Shown here one piece after another: positions 52,341-61,791 of a stretch of 64,000 nucleotides of DNA. The position numbers were made by a program, and so were the translations under genes. The notes under the pieces were generated by a model. That model was not told the DNA's origin, did no database searches, and was given only the letters and a program-made list of their open reading frames with translations. The stretch comes from Mucilaginibacter flavidus (lineage in GTDB: Bacteria; Bacteroidota; Bacteroidia; Sphingobacteriales; Sphingobacteriaceae), in assembly GCF_024055575.1 (NCBI RefSeq), contig NZ_JAMXOE010000026.1:1-64000 (forward strand), given 5' to 3'. The number at the start of each line of letters is the position of its first letter. Position 1 is the first letter of the stretch.

Positions 52341-52755
52341 TGAAAAGGGTTTGGCGTACGAAAAGTAGTATAAATATTTGAATTTACAGTTGTTAATAAC
52401 AATTGTAAATGTATGTTACGCGAACCAAATTGCGTACTTTTTTTTAATGCTTTGTGGCGATTAGTTAGTAAGTAGTTGAACTCTCATTGTACCCATGCAA
52501 TTTTATCCCCCTAATGGACTACTTGTTATGGTAAGCATTTTATTTAAATATTGCCCACAGCGCGGACAATATCAATCTTAAATATGCTGTGTGCAGATAA
52601 AACCGTAATATGCCACATTCCGTGTCAAGCAAAAAATATCACCTTTTTGGGGTATTTTTTACGATAGTTAATATGCGTAGTTTTAATGTTAATTAACGGT
52701 ATATAATTAAAACTTAAAGCCACGCACTAATAATTTCGACAAGCCTTTACCAGCA
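52341..52755. other. 415-nt divergent intergenic region between two T9SS cargo genes
   Basis: It holds one notable hairpin (52382-52410) near the start of the minus-strand gene and a one-mismatch -7 box, TAATTTCG (52731-52738), before the plus-strand gene. No gene is seen. Confidence 0.5.
52382..52410. promoter_or_regulatory. 13-bp inverted repeat, possible operator or leader hairpin
   Basis: ATTTACAGTTGTT, spacer AAT, AACAATTGTAAAT, 12 of 13 positions paired. It lies 42-70 nt upstream of the start of the 950-residue protein gene. Confidence 0.5.
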
Positions 52756-55700
52756 ATGCAAAATAATATTACAACAAAATTAAAGTTTGGCGTTTTGCTG
52801 TGCTTTAATCTATTCATCGGCCTTTCGTCACGGGCACAGCAGCCAGTTATAGCCACGCATCCCCGCGTAATGTTAAATGGCACTGTGAAAGCAGCATTAC
52901 TGGTGAAAAAGAATAACAATGATGCCGACTGGCTGGCAACCCTTGCCGATGCCAATAAATACTTACCCGGGCAGGTTATCCCCTGGAATACCGTTTCGGC
53001 GGCCGACGCTCAATATTATGGTACCGCCAACATTTTTTATTCGTATTGCGGCAGCAGCTGGCAGGATGCTACAATGGCTTTAGGGTTGGCGCACCAGTTA
53101 ACTAAAACTAACAATGCAGGAGCCAATCCCACGTCTTATTCCAATAAATTGTTACAACTTGCCGATGTAATTATCCAGGCTTATGCTACTTATCCGCCAA
53201 ATGCAAGCGGGGGGCCAAACATTTTTCAATATAACAGCTCGTATGCAACGCGCCACGTGGGGAAAACTATTGCTGTTATTTATGACTGGTGCTATGACGA
53301 GCTCGGTGCTACCCGTAAAGCAGCCTTGCTTAATGTGATGAAGAACTGGTTCACCTACATGAGTTCGACACCTTTTAGTGTAAATCAGTTGCAGGACGGC
53401 CCAACCGGTAACTACTTTGCCGGTCAGTTAATTTGCGCTGGTTATATGGGTTACGCTATTGCTGGTGACGACCCGCTTTCGCAAAAAATGATTGACTTTG
53501 CGCGGCAACGAATTATAGGTACTCCTGGCAGCCTTAACCCTAACACCCAAACCTCGGGCGAAACCGCTTATAACTATTTTACCCAGGCGGTTAAAGGTGG
53601 TCTGCCATCAGGTGCATCACAATCATATTTAGGGCCGCACAGTTATGTTGCTGCCCCACAAAAAGACGGCATACCAAACCAGGGCTGGAGTTATGGCGGC
53701 GAAACAACACAATTCCTTACTGATTTTATAACGACAATTAAGACCGCAACCGGCGAAGACTTACTGCAAACTGATGTCGATTTAAAAGCATTTTTCGCTA
53801 AAACATCTACAGCACTGGTGCACGCAACTTTCCCGAACCATTTTCAATTGGACAACAGTAATGATAACGGTTCGTTTGTGGGCAGCGTAATGTCGTATGC
53901 ATTGCCGTTGCGTCTTACCGCACTGCTGGAAGGCACGCCGGAAGGTGCAAATGTTGAATATTTTTATAAAAACCTGGTAAAACCGGTCAATTTGCTTTCG
54001 GGTAATAAAGGCTATCCTGCTTTAAACTGGGAAAAGTTTTATTACTCAAAAACAAGGGCGTCGACTGTTATAAATTTCAAACCTTATTACCCGGCCACTG
54101 CCACCAACGTTTACAATGCAGTACCAATTAACAGCGGGATGCATAAATTTTATATGCGAAAAGACTGGAGCGCCGGTTCGACATGGGCGTCAGTGATGAT
54201 GGGTATCGGGACGTATGACCAACATAACCACAACCATGCAGGTCATTTTAAAATAGTACGCGGCGACAGCCATGACGGCGACGATCACCTGTTAGTCGGC
54301 GCAAATGAAGTGTCAAAATCTGGTGGAAACGGTATCGACGGGCCAACTAACTATTCCTACTCAAACAGCTTTAGCAACACGCTTTTTGTGAACGACTATA
54401 ATGACTACGATACCCAATATCCAAACTTTGCCAATACAGTTGGCAATCAAAATTCATTCGGGTATGATGCTCCTACAAATGAAGAACAAAATGATAATTT
54501 TTCTTATTTCCGCGCCGACTTAACAAGTGCTTACCTGGTAAGCTATTCAAACCCGGATACTACTAAGCGCACGGTTAGGTATTATTACCGCTCGTTTTTA
54601 TACCTGCGCAATTCGGATATTTTTGTGGTGTACGATAAATTTATGGCCAAAAACAGTACAAATGCGGCCGGTCAATATAAAAAGCATCTGCGCTGGCATT
54701 TTTTGCAGCCACCCGTGGTAAACGGCAGTAATATTACGGCTACGCAGGACAATTCAAAACTTTATATACATACAGTACTGCCCGCCACTGTTGATGTTGT
54801 TACGGTAAACGAAAACACCAACCCCGATAACACTTTTGGCAGCGGTTACAACTACGCATTTAACACCAATACTTGGCGTACCGAGGTTAATACCACTGGT
54901 AACCCGCTACGCGAAGACATAGTTACCGTACTACAGCCCGGTGCAAAAACAACGTCGGTCGAGATGGTTACCACCGCCATAAAAACCACGCAGAATAACA
55001 TGGAAGGCAGTATTGTCAAGGCAAACGGCAATGATGAGCTGGTATTATTTAATAACAATATTGCCAAATACCCGGCACCGGTAACCCTTGCCTCCTACCC
55101 TTTTACGGGCCCTATAACTACCAATCATACTTTATGTGGCTTAGCCCCGGGCCAAAACTACATAGTAGCCTACAGCGCAGTTGTAGTTACAGTAACCAAG
55201 GCAGCAGCCGGAACCCACCAGGCTTCACCCTCAGGCGTGTTAACATTTACGCTGCAGGGAATGGTACTTTCGAACAACGCCAATCTTTCAAATTTAACCC
55301 TTAGCAGCGGCGTATTAACCCCGGTTTTTTCGCCGGGCACCGTTGCCTATACCGCTACCGTGAGTAATGCTACTGCCACTATTAAAATAACTCCGTTTAC
55401 AAGCGATGCTGCCGCGTCTGTAAAAGTAAACGGCACGGCGGTAGCCTCAGGGGCCGCGACAGCAAATTTACCGTTGGTCGTTGGTGCCAATGTTATTAAT
55501 GCGGTAGTTACGGCCCAGGACGGTACAACGATCAAAACTTACAAGCTAACGGTAACCAGGGCAAAATCAAATAACGCGGCACTAAGCTCCATAAAGCTTA
55601 GCCCGCTTTCAACATTAACAAGCACATCAGGGCCTGCCAGTGTAAATTATGTAACATCGGTAGCGCCGGGCATCACCAGCGTGACAGTGACACCAACCGT

Positions 55701-56823
55701 TCAAGTAGCAGGTGCAACAATAAAAGTGAACGGTGTGACCGTGGCCAGCGGGGCAGCATCAGGCCCAATAGCCCTAAATGCAGGCCCTACAGTTGTTAAT
55801 TTGGTGGTTACTGCGCAGGATGGGGTGACCCAAAAAACATATACCATTACCGTTAACCGTACCGGCTCAAGCAACCCGGCCCTCAGCGCCATAAAACTTA
55901 ACCCAACCGCAATATTGACAAGAACAACGGGGCCGTCAAATTCAAATTATTTCACCTCGGTTTCGCCAGGCACAACCAGTGTAAAAATAACGCCAACTGC
56001 ACAGGATGCAGGTACCATCATAACGGTGAATGGCGCAACTACAGCAAGTGGTGTTGCATCTACTCCGATAACGCTTAATGCCGGCCCTACTGTTATTGAT
56101 ATTATTGCAACCGCGCAGGATGGAGTAACTAAGAAAACCTACAGCGTCACCGTAAACCGCACCGGTTCTACCAACGCTGCCTTAAGCAGCATAAAACTCA
56201 GCCCGGCTGCGGTGTTAACAACCATAGCAGGCCCGGCCAATACAAATTACAGTGCTTCGGTACCAGCAGGCACGGCAAGCGTAAAAGTAATAGCAACGGT
56301 TCAGGATGCAGAGGCAACCATTGTAATAAATGCAGCCACCGTTGCAAGTGGCGTGGCATCGGCGCCAATACCTTTAAACGCAACGCCAACCGTTATAAAC
56401 ATAACGGTAACCGCACCAGATGGCATTAATAAAAAGACTTACGCCATTAACGTTAGTGTTGCAGCACCTATCATAATAATTGCCGGCAACATCACTAAAC
56501 ATAATTTAGCAGGTATAGATATGCTGGAAGCGGAAAATGAAGGCATAAAAGTCCACCCGGGCCTGTCGCCCAACGGGGATGGAGTTAACGATTACCTTCA
56601 AATTGATGGACTGGAAGTTTATAAAGACAATAAGCTAACCATAATGGCGCGCAACGGACAGGTTATTTACGAAGTAAATGGCTACAACAATGATACAAAA
56701 CGGTTTGATGGGCTTGGTAAAAACGGAAGATTACAATCGCCAGGTACGTATTTATATGTCTTAGAATATAAGGCGGATGGGGTTGTGAAACGTAAAACCG
56801 GGTATATTTTGATGAAATATTGA
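52756..56823 (+). CDS. giant secreted lyase-like protein with cadherin-like repeats and type B T9SS domain
   Basis: 1355 residues with a signal peptide (ending near SSRAQ). The N-terminal 750 residues resemble heparinase II/III or alginate/chondroitin lyases: an alpha-helical toroid (WQDATMALGLAHQLT, VIYDWCYDELGATRKAAL) and a beta-sandwich part containing DQHNHNHAGHFKIVRGDSHD, a His-rich stretch like the lyase catalytic region. Four cadherin-like beta-sandwich repeats follow (about 840-1235), the last three exactly 100 residues apart. The end is a CHU_C/T9SS type B domain (LSPNGDGVNDYLQIDGLE). Cleavage of acidic polysaccharide on the cell surface is inferred. Confidence 0.85.
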   Translation: MQNNITTKLKFGVLLCFNLFIGLSSRAQQPVIATHPRVMLNGTVKAALLVKKNNNDADWLATLADANKYLPGQVIPWNTVSAADAQYYGTANIFYSYCGSSWQDATMALGLAHQLTKTNNAGANPTSYSNKLLQLADVIIQAYATYPPNASGGPNIFQYNSSYATRHVGKTIAVIYDWCYDELGATRKAALLNVMKNWFTYMSSTPFSVNQLQDGPTGNYFAGQLICAGYMGYAIAGDDPLSQKMIDFARQRIIGTPGSLNPNTQTSGETAYNYFTQAVKGGLPSGASQSYLGPHSYVAAPQKDGIPNQGWSYGGETTQFLTDFITTIKTATGEDLLQTDVDLKAFFAKTSTALVHATFPNHFQLDNSNDNGSFVGSVMSYALPLRLTALLEGTPEGANVEYFYKNLVKPVNLLSGNKGYPALNWEKFYYSKTRASTVINFKPYYPATATNVYNAVPINSGMHKFYMRKDWSAGSTWASVMMGIGTYDQHNHNHAGHFKIVRGDSHDGDDHLLVGANEVSKSGGNGIDGPTNYSYSNSFSNTLFVNDYNDYDTQYPNFANTVGNQNSFGYDAPTNEEQNDNFSYFRADLTSAYLVSYSNPDTTKRTVRYYYRSFLYLRNSDIFVVYDKFMAKNSTNAAGQYKKHLRWHFLQPPVVNGSNITATQDNSKLYIHTVLPATVDVVTVNENTNPDNTFGSGYNYAFNTNTWRTEVNTTGNPLREDIVTVLQPGAKTTSVEMVTTAIKTTQNNMEGSIVKANGNDELVLFNNNIAKYPAPVTLASYPFTGPITTNHTLCGLAPGQNYIVAYSAVVVTVTKAAAGTHQASPSGVLTFTLQGMVLSNNANLSNLTLSSGVLTPVFSPGTVAYTATVSNATATIKITPFTSDAAASVKVNGTAVASGAATANLPLVVGANVINAVVTAQDGTTIKTYKLTVTRAKSNNAALSSIKLSPLSTLTSTSGPASVNYVTSVAPGITSVTVTPTVQVAGATIKVNGVTVASGAASGPIALNAGPTVVNLVVTAQDGVTQKTYTITVNRTGSSNPALSAIKLNPTAILTRTTGPSNSNYFTSVSPGTTSVKITPTAQDAGTIITVNGATTASGVASTPITLNAGPTVIDIIATAQDGVTKKTYSVTVNRTGSTNAALSSIKLSPAAVLTTIAGPANTNYSASVPAGTASVKVIATVQDAEATIVINAATVASGVASAPIPLNATPTVINITVTAPDGINKKTYAINVSVAAPIIIIAGNITKHNLAGIDMLEAENEGIKVHPGLSPNGDGVNDYLQIDGLEVYKDNKLTIMARNGQVIYEVNGYNNDTKRFDGLGKNGRLQSPGTYLYVLEYKADGVVKRKTGYILMKY
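55567..56463. repeat. three 300-bp tandem coding repeats
   Basis: Units start at 55567, 55867 and 56167 (SNNAALSSIKL, SSNPALSAIKL, STNAALSSIKL), each 100 codons with the same TVTAQDG-type strand near the end. A more diverged unit precedes at about 55273. DNA identity is visible but imperfect, so they are old or diversifying copies. Confidence 0.8.
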
Positions 56824-56874
56824 TTTGCCTTCTAAGCTATTGCACAATGGAATGTTAAATCATATTTTTGATTC

Positions 56875-57399
56875 ATGTCACCAAACATTCGTTTAAAAGT
56901 TGGCCAGGGCCAAATTAGCGGATATATCTCCATTTTTTTAGCTGTGTTGGTATTACTGGGCATTTTATTCTTTCGGTATCCCGAGCGTTTAACCGCACCC
57001 TAATTCAGGGGAATTTATACTGCGCCGAGTATGCAAATACTGATGGCTGCCGGGATAATACTGTCTTTCTTTTTTGCGATGCTAAGCTTATTGCTTAGCA
57101 AAAAAATAAAGCTGGCGTTAATAGGTTGTGGTATTAGCGGCCTGGCTATATTGCTGGGCGCCTTAACTGTTAAAGGGCGCGGCGTTAGCGCGGCAAACTG
57201 GCATATCGGACGCGACTGGATGCTACTCGCCCTGCTTTTAATGACGGCTATTTTTATCCCGCTGGAGCTGTTTTTTCCAAGAAACAAATCACAGACAAAG
57301 TTCCATAAAGAGTGGCGTACCGATTTGATATACTTTGTTATCAGCCATTTATTTATACGTTTTTTTGGTATCGTCCACCTTCAAGTGTCCACATTATAA
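56875..57399 (+). pseudogene. sterol desaturase / fatty acid hydroxylase family gene, broken
   Basis: The ATG at 56875 reads MSPNIRLKVGQGQISGYISI and then RYPERLTAP, followed by an in-frame TAA (57001) where a Glu is expected (TAP-E-FR). The same frame continues FRGIYTAPSMQILMAAG to HKEWRTDLIYFVISHLFIRF. Homology stops at FFGI, before any of the His-box motifs of the family, and eight unrelated residues end in a stop at 57399. It has both a nonsense mutation and a 3' truncation, leaving about the first half of the membrane protein. The break coincides with a repeated TTCAAGTGTCCAC word. Confidence 0.8.
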
Positions 57400-57486
57400 C
57401 ACTCTATTTTGTTAGCGTCAACGCTAATGAAACCTGTGCAATTGCTTCGCAAGCGTAGACGCTTACCAATTCTATATCTCCGAAAA

Positions 57487-57523
57487 AACAAGGCCCTCGC
57501 CGATTAACAACGAAGGCCTTGTT
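57487..57523 (-). terminator. terminator of the 57543-58334 lipoprotein gene
   Basis: On the minus strand AACAAGGCC, an 18-nt loop with further partial pairing, GGCCTTGTT, then TTTT. Confidence 0.85.
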
Positions 57524-57542
57524 ATATGAATATCTGCCGATT

Positions 57543-58334
57543 TTAGATAGGGGTCACTACACCTGTTATAAGGTCAACATCATATGCTTGTCCGTTTATT
57601 GTTATAATAGCTTTGTGGTTACCTTTATATTCAATGGTCCCTATATATTCCCATTTGCCAAAGGCGTTACGTCCTTTGGAGGTGAATGTCGCCGTACCGC
57701 TAATAACATCTAAATTATTCGCAACATCAATTACCAAATTATGCATGACATAATTTTGATGCTGGTATATCGAGTTGGCCAAAAAGGTAGTATCGACAAA
57801 CGGCTGGTTACCATATTTAAAATCACCGAATGACCGCAAAGTCCCGTCTAAAGATACCTTTGAATATTGGGCATTTAAGGCTTGTACTTTATATGCCTGT
57901 ACAACCGTGTAAATAAACGCATATTGCGGAGTTTTGCCTGCGTTAAGGATGTTCGTAAATACCTTATAGCCATCTGGTATTGTTGAGGAGCAGGTGAAAG
58001 TAAAAACAAACCTACCGCTTATTACAGACTTGGTACCACCCTGATTATAAGTATATTTAACAGTAGTATCAATGGTTAAGCCACAAAGGGAATTGGGGCT
58101 GTTTAAAATCTTTTTTGTTGATGAATTTAATATCTCCGGAGCTTTAATGCCGTCATTTAAACTTACCCCGCCATAGTTGCCCGCAACGGCTTTGGCAAAA
58201 TCCACACCAACTAAGCCGGCGACATCTTTTGTTGATGCAGTTTTTATCGGAGCATCGCCCGACTTTTTACATGCGACGTAAAAAAATACCAGACTGAGCA
58301 ATGCAGCCGCAACCACTTTGACGGTAACTTTCAT
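57543..58334 (-). CDS. lipoprotein of unknown function
   Basis: 263 residues. A lipoprotein signal ends FFYVAC (Cys21). The mature part is beta-strand-rich (VISGRFVFTFTCSSTIPDGY, WEYIGTIEYKGNHKAIITI) with no catalytic motif I can name. It is probably a surface or periplasmic beta-sandwich or beta-roll protein. It is monocistronic with its own terminator. Confidence 0.7.
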   Translation of the reverse strand: MKVTVKVVAAALLSLVFFYVACKKSGDAPIKTASTKDVAGLVGVDFAKAVAGNYGGVSLNDGIKAPEILNSSTKKILNSPNSLCGLTIDTTVKYTYNQGGTKSVISGRFVFTFTCSSTIPDGYKVFTNILNAGKTPQYAFIYTVVQAYKVQALNAQYSKVSLDGTLRSFGDFKYGNQPFVDTTFLANSIYQHQNYVMHNLVIDVANNLDVISGTATFTSKGRNAFGKWEYIGTIEYKGNHKAIITINGQAYDVDLITGVVTPI

Positions 58335-58548
58335 GTTTGTGTTTTAATTAGTTCCTTCAATAATTTATCATTATAAAATTATAAAAAACAATGAGTGTTG
58401 TTAATTTTTTTTTAAAAAAAGTCTCCTATGTGCTTAATAATTATAATAATTTGTCAATAGGTAAATATTGGCTGTCTATTGGTTAAAGCATTGTACGTAC
58501 CAGCCTTACCATAGTTTTAGGATCTATCATAGTAACGGTAAGCAAGGT

Positions 58549-60282
58549 TTAAAAACGATAGCTTATGCCGATATTCAGCTTTATATTATTGGCATCGAAA
58601 TTATGCTGATTATAGTAAGAAAGGTCGGGGTCGGCTTTAAACTTCCATTCGTAATTCAACTCCCTTACATATAACAATGAGGCCGATAGCAAAATATTAT
58701 CAAAATCCCAGTCTCCGCTTATACCGCCGCTATAGTCAACCCAATGCCTCCTGGTCTCGCCGGCGGCAAACGCCGCGTAATAAAGGTCGGCATTATGTTC
58801 ATACCGCTGAAATTGCAGGCCTATACGTTTTATGCCGCTTATCCAATCTATGCTCAATGTCTGCAAACCGCTTCCCGGCCCGATACCTGCACCAATTACC
58901 TCGCCATAATTGGTATAGCCGGCTCTTACCTGCGAGTGCGCATACCAGTAGCCTGATTTTCGGTTTACAACATCATCTGAGGGCGTTGCCAGCTGGGTAG
59001 TTTCAAACCCCACTTGTATTTGTTCGTCTGGCCTGCCATCAAGCCCGAATATCTTCCGAAAACCCATGGTATAAGCCCTGGAGTGTTCTGGATCCAACAA
59101 AAAATCTCTTGCGTCCCAGTTATGGTCTTCCCGGCCGTACTCAAAATAAATCTCCGCGTTACCGCCGGTCCATAACCACCTCGCAAACACAGCGGCGAGC
59201 TGGTCACGCTTTGCCACATCTTCAGACACGATACCTGTGTTAGGATCATAGAAGCTATCTCTTAAAAGAGAAGTAAAGAAAGGTAAATAATCACCAAATT
59301 TATGCCCCATATCATTATGATATACCTGAAATACCCTCTCAGCTCCCAAAAACAAGCCAGGCACCCATTTAGGATGATATGTAAAAACGAAACCTGAAAG
59401 GTAGCGCCAATCATTTGGTTTGGGCTTATATAAAGCGACCATATTTCCGGGCTGCCCCGGTACCTGCGGCGAATAACCCGATGGATTTAGTTTACCGGCT
59501 ATTACCTGGGTTTCAAATGAACCTATCGGCGTTTTTACCGGCCTGGTAGTATTCAGCGTAAGATGGGCAAAACCTCTTGCCGTATTACTCATCAATAATG
59601 AATTCTGTACACCCGGTCCCCACCATAAATTTTCTGTCGACAGACCAAAAGAAAGCGGGTCGAAGGTGATGCGGATGCTGCTTTGTCCGGGTAATAATTT
59701 TGTATAGGCAGAAGTACCGAACCTTTCAGGAGCATCTATCTGATTATAAAGTCCATACCAGGCTTTCCAGGCGGTGCTCCCATTTGCTGCTTGCTTAAAA
59801 CCATCAAAAGCTTTGTTTTGTGCAAAAAGAAATTCCGGACTGAATTGAATACTAAAAAAGCTATATTTAGCATACACACCGGCGCTAAAAAGCGTTTGAT
59901 AGCCGGCGGCAGGTATAAGTGAGCCATCGTTCCAGCCATAAGGATTGTGCGTATTATATTGATTTACCCACGTTACCGGTAAGATTTTAACCAAGCCCTT
60001 TCCATCGCCGGTTTCGTAAATACCCTTTTTGACCAAGCCTCGTTCGGCAAAACTTTTATCCGGGTCAAAACCATCGTCTAACCTAAATGCGGCGCCCGGG
60101 TATAGCGGGCGAATGGTAAACGAAATGCTCGAATCAAGCTTTCCTAAAAGCTGTTGCCTACGGTACATATCCTCAATTACCGGCGTTCCGACCGGTACGG
60201 TCTGCCCGTACAAGCTGCCACAAAACAGGAATAATATTCCTTTTAAAAGGCTTTTTAAAAAATCAGTGAAAGATTGGGGCAT
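58549..60282 (-). CDS. capsule assembly Wzi-family outer-membrane protein
   Basis: 577 residues from MPQSFTDFLKSLLKGILFLF (60282), which gives a signal peptide ending near SLYGQ; the upstream ATG at 60318 is less likely. The body is a large beta-barrel. WWGPGVQNSLLMSNTARGFA and YEYGREDHNWD-like segments, and the C-terminal aromatic strand NIKLNIGISYRF, match the Caps_assemb_Wzi family, which binds capsular polysaccharide at the outer membrane. There are no other capsule genes nearby. Confidence 0.88.
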   Translation of the reverse strand: MPQSFTDFLKSLLKGILFLFCGSLYGQTVPVGTPVIEDMYRRQQLLGKLDSSISFTIRPLYPGAAFRLDDGFDPDKSFAERGLVKKGIYETGDGKGLVKILPVTWVNQYNTHNPYGWNDGSLIPAAGYQTLFSAGVYAKYSFFSIQFSPEFLFAQNKAFDGFKQAANGSTAWKAWYGLYNQIDAPERFGTSAYTKLLPGQSSIRITFDPLSFGLSTENLWWGPGVQNSLLMSNTARGFAHLTLNTTRPVKTPIGSFETQVIAGKLNPSGYSPQVPGQPGNMVALYKPKPNDWRYLSGFVFTYHPKWVPGLFLGAERVFQVYHNDMGHKFGDYLPFFTSLLRDSFYDPNTGIVSEDVAKRDQLAAVFARWLWTGGNAEIYFEYGREDHNWDARDFLLDPEHSRAYTMGFRKIFGLDGRPDEQIQVGFETTQLATPSDDVVNRKSGYWYAHSQVRAGYTNYGEVIGAGIGPGSGLQTLSIDWISGIKRIGLQFQRYEHNADLYYAAFAAGETRRHWVDYSGGISGDWDFDNILLSASLLYVRELNYEWKFKADPDLSYYNQHNFDANNIKLNIGISYRF

Positions 60283-60318
60283 CAATAGTAAAATTAGTTC
60301 ATGTATTTTATCAATCAA

Positions 60319-60801
60319 TTTTCAAGCGAAGAAGTGCACCGGCCTGCAATAGCTATTATTCAATAGTTTATCGTAACCAATATAGTCAATATTTATGCCC
60401 AAGCGGACGTTTCACAGTAACTTATAGCTATGGCGATAAAGAAAATTAAATAATAAGAAAGTTTTGTAGCGGTAAAGGCAATTTAATTTCTGTATGCTAA
60501 AGAAAAACACAGTTGTTTTATCCAAATGTGAATAAAGCGGGGAATATTTTCCCATCCAATTAAATGTCTGCGTTGGTTTTCCCGCTATCGTCAAAAAAAA
60601 TCAGCCCGTTACCCCGGCCAGTTCAAGTGTCCACGCAATCTTTGTAAGCCGGCGTGGACGCCTGGCTTGGCAATTTCAATTGGCATGCCGGGCGCATGAC
60701 CAAAAACAGCGAAGCATCGTGTCTATCACCCTAATCAAAAATCGGTGTAAGCATTCTTTCCAAATTGTTAGAATCCAACCTAATCAATTTTTTAAATCAG
60801 T
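60319..60801. other. 483-nt intergenic region with a hairpin repeat
   Basis: GTCCACGC (60629-60636) and GCGTGGAC (60652-60659) form an 8-bp hairpin preceded by TTCAAGTGTCCAC (60622-60634), a word also at 57380-57392. Short open frames here look spurious. Confidence 0.5.
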
Positions 60802-61680
60802 TTAATCTCCGGTTAATTGCGCTTTCGCTGCCTCCAACTTATCCATCTCCTCTTTCGCCAATACCGGGAATTTCAAATCCAACTCTTTCAATGTCTCCAA
60901 AATAATTGTTGATATCACCAGCCTGGTAAACCATTTTTTATCAGCAGGCACCACGTACCACGGCGATTTTTCTGTAGCCGTTTCCTTTATCGCATGTTCA
61001 TAGGCTTGCATATAATCATCCCAATACTTCCGCTCTTCAACATCAGCCGCCGAGAATTTCCAGTTTTTCTTCGGGTTGTCAATACGTTTTAAAAACCGCT
61101 CCTTTTGTTCATCTTTTGACACGTTAAGAAAGAATTTGATAATCACCGTACCGTTATCTGTTAGATGTTGCTCAAAATTGCGGATACTCTCATACCTGTG
61201 TTCCCAAAAGGCTTTTTTTATTTGTTTTACATCGGTTACGGCAGGTAAATGTTCCTTTAGCAATAATTCGGGGTGCACTTTGGTAACCAGCACATTTTCG
61301 TAATGCGAGCGGTTATGAATGCCAATCCTGCCGCGCTGGGGCAAGGCTTTGTAATGCCGCCATAAAAAGTCATGCTCATAATCTTCAGTCGACGGCTGTT
61401 TAAAACTATAGACCTCGCAGCCCTGCGGGTTTAAACCCGACATGGAATGCTCAATCGCGCTGTCCTTGCCTGCCGCGTCCATCGCCTGGAAAATAATCAA
61501 CAGCGACTGCCTGTTGGCCGCATAAAGTTTTATCTGCTGCACCGTTATTTCTTCAACCAACGTTTCCAATGCTGTTTTTGCATCTTCTTTTTTAAAACCG
61601 TCGGAATAAGCGGGGTCAAACTCATTAAGTGAAAATTTTTTGCCCGCAGTTATTTTAAATTTATTAATTATGCCACTCAT
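60802..61680 (-). CDS. ppk2: polyphosphate kinase 2 family protein (polyphosphate:nucleotide phosphotransferase)
   Basis: 292 residues, the usual length for single-domain PPK2. Walker A IIFQAMDAAGKDSAIEHSMS, the lid-proximal block SGLNPQGCEVYSFKQPS and the Walker-B-like GRIGIHNRSHYENV are all present, followed by NVSKDEQKERFLKRIDNP. It moves phosphate between polyphosphate and nucleoside mono- or diphosphates, linking the polyphosphate store to ATP/GTP supply. The class (ADP- or AMP-directed) cannot be fixed by eye. It diverges from the PBP gene. Confidence 0.92.
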   Translation of the reverse strand: MSGIINKFKITAGKKFSLNEFDPAYSDGFKKEDAKTALETLVEEITVQQIKLYAANRQSLLIIFQAMDAAGKDSAIEHSMSGLNPQGCEVYSFKQPSTEDYEHDFLWRHYKALPQRGRIGIHNRSHYENVLVTKVHPELLLKEHLPAVTDVKQIKKAFWEHRYESIRNFEQHLTDNGTVIIKFFLNVSKDEQKERFLKRIDNPKKNWKFSAADVEERKYWDDYMQAYEHAIKETATEKSPWYVVPADKKWFTRLVISTIILETLKELDLKFPVLAKEEMDKLEAAKAQLTGD

Positions 61681-61791
61681 AGTATTAAATTGGTAAATGC
61701 AAGTTAACTTAAAATTTACCTTTAAAACTTACGTTGTTATTATTTGTTAAAACGGCTATGATATAGGCCCATATTTTTACATCTTTACCAC

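Noticed and set aside
55567..56463. CRISPR-like or satellite repeat
   Set aside because: The 300-bp periodicity is in frame and encodes cadherin-like domains, so it is a protein repeat.
60412..60594. 60-residue minus-strand frame between the Wzi-like and PPK2 genes
   Set aside because: It is AT-rich with many Phe, Leu, Tyr and Lys, no signal, no promoter and no recognisable family.
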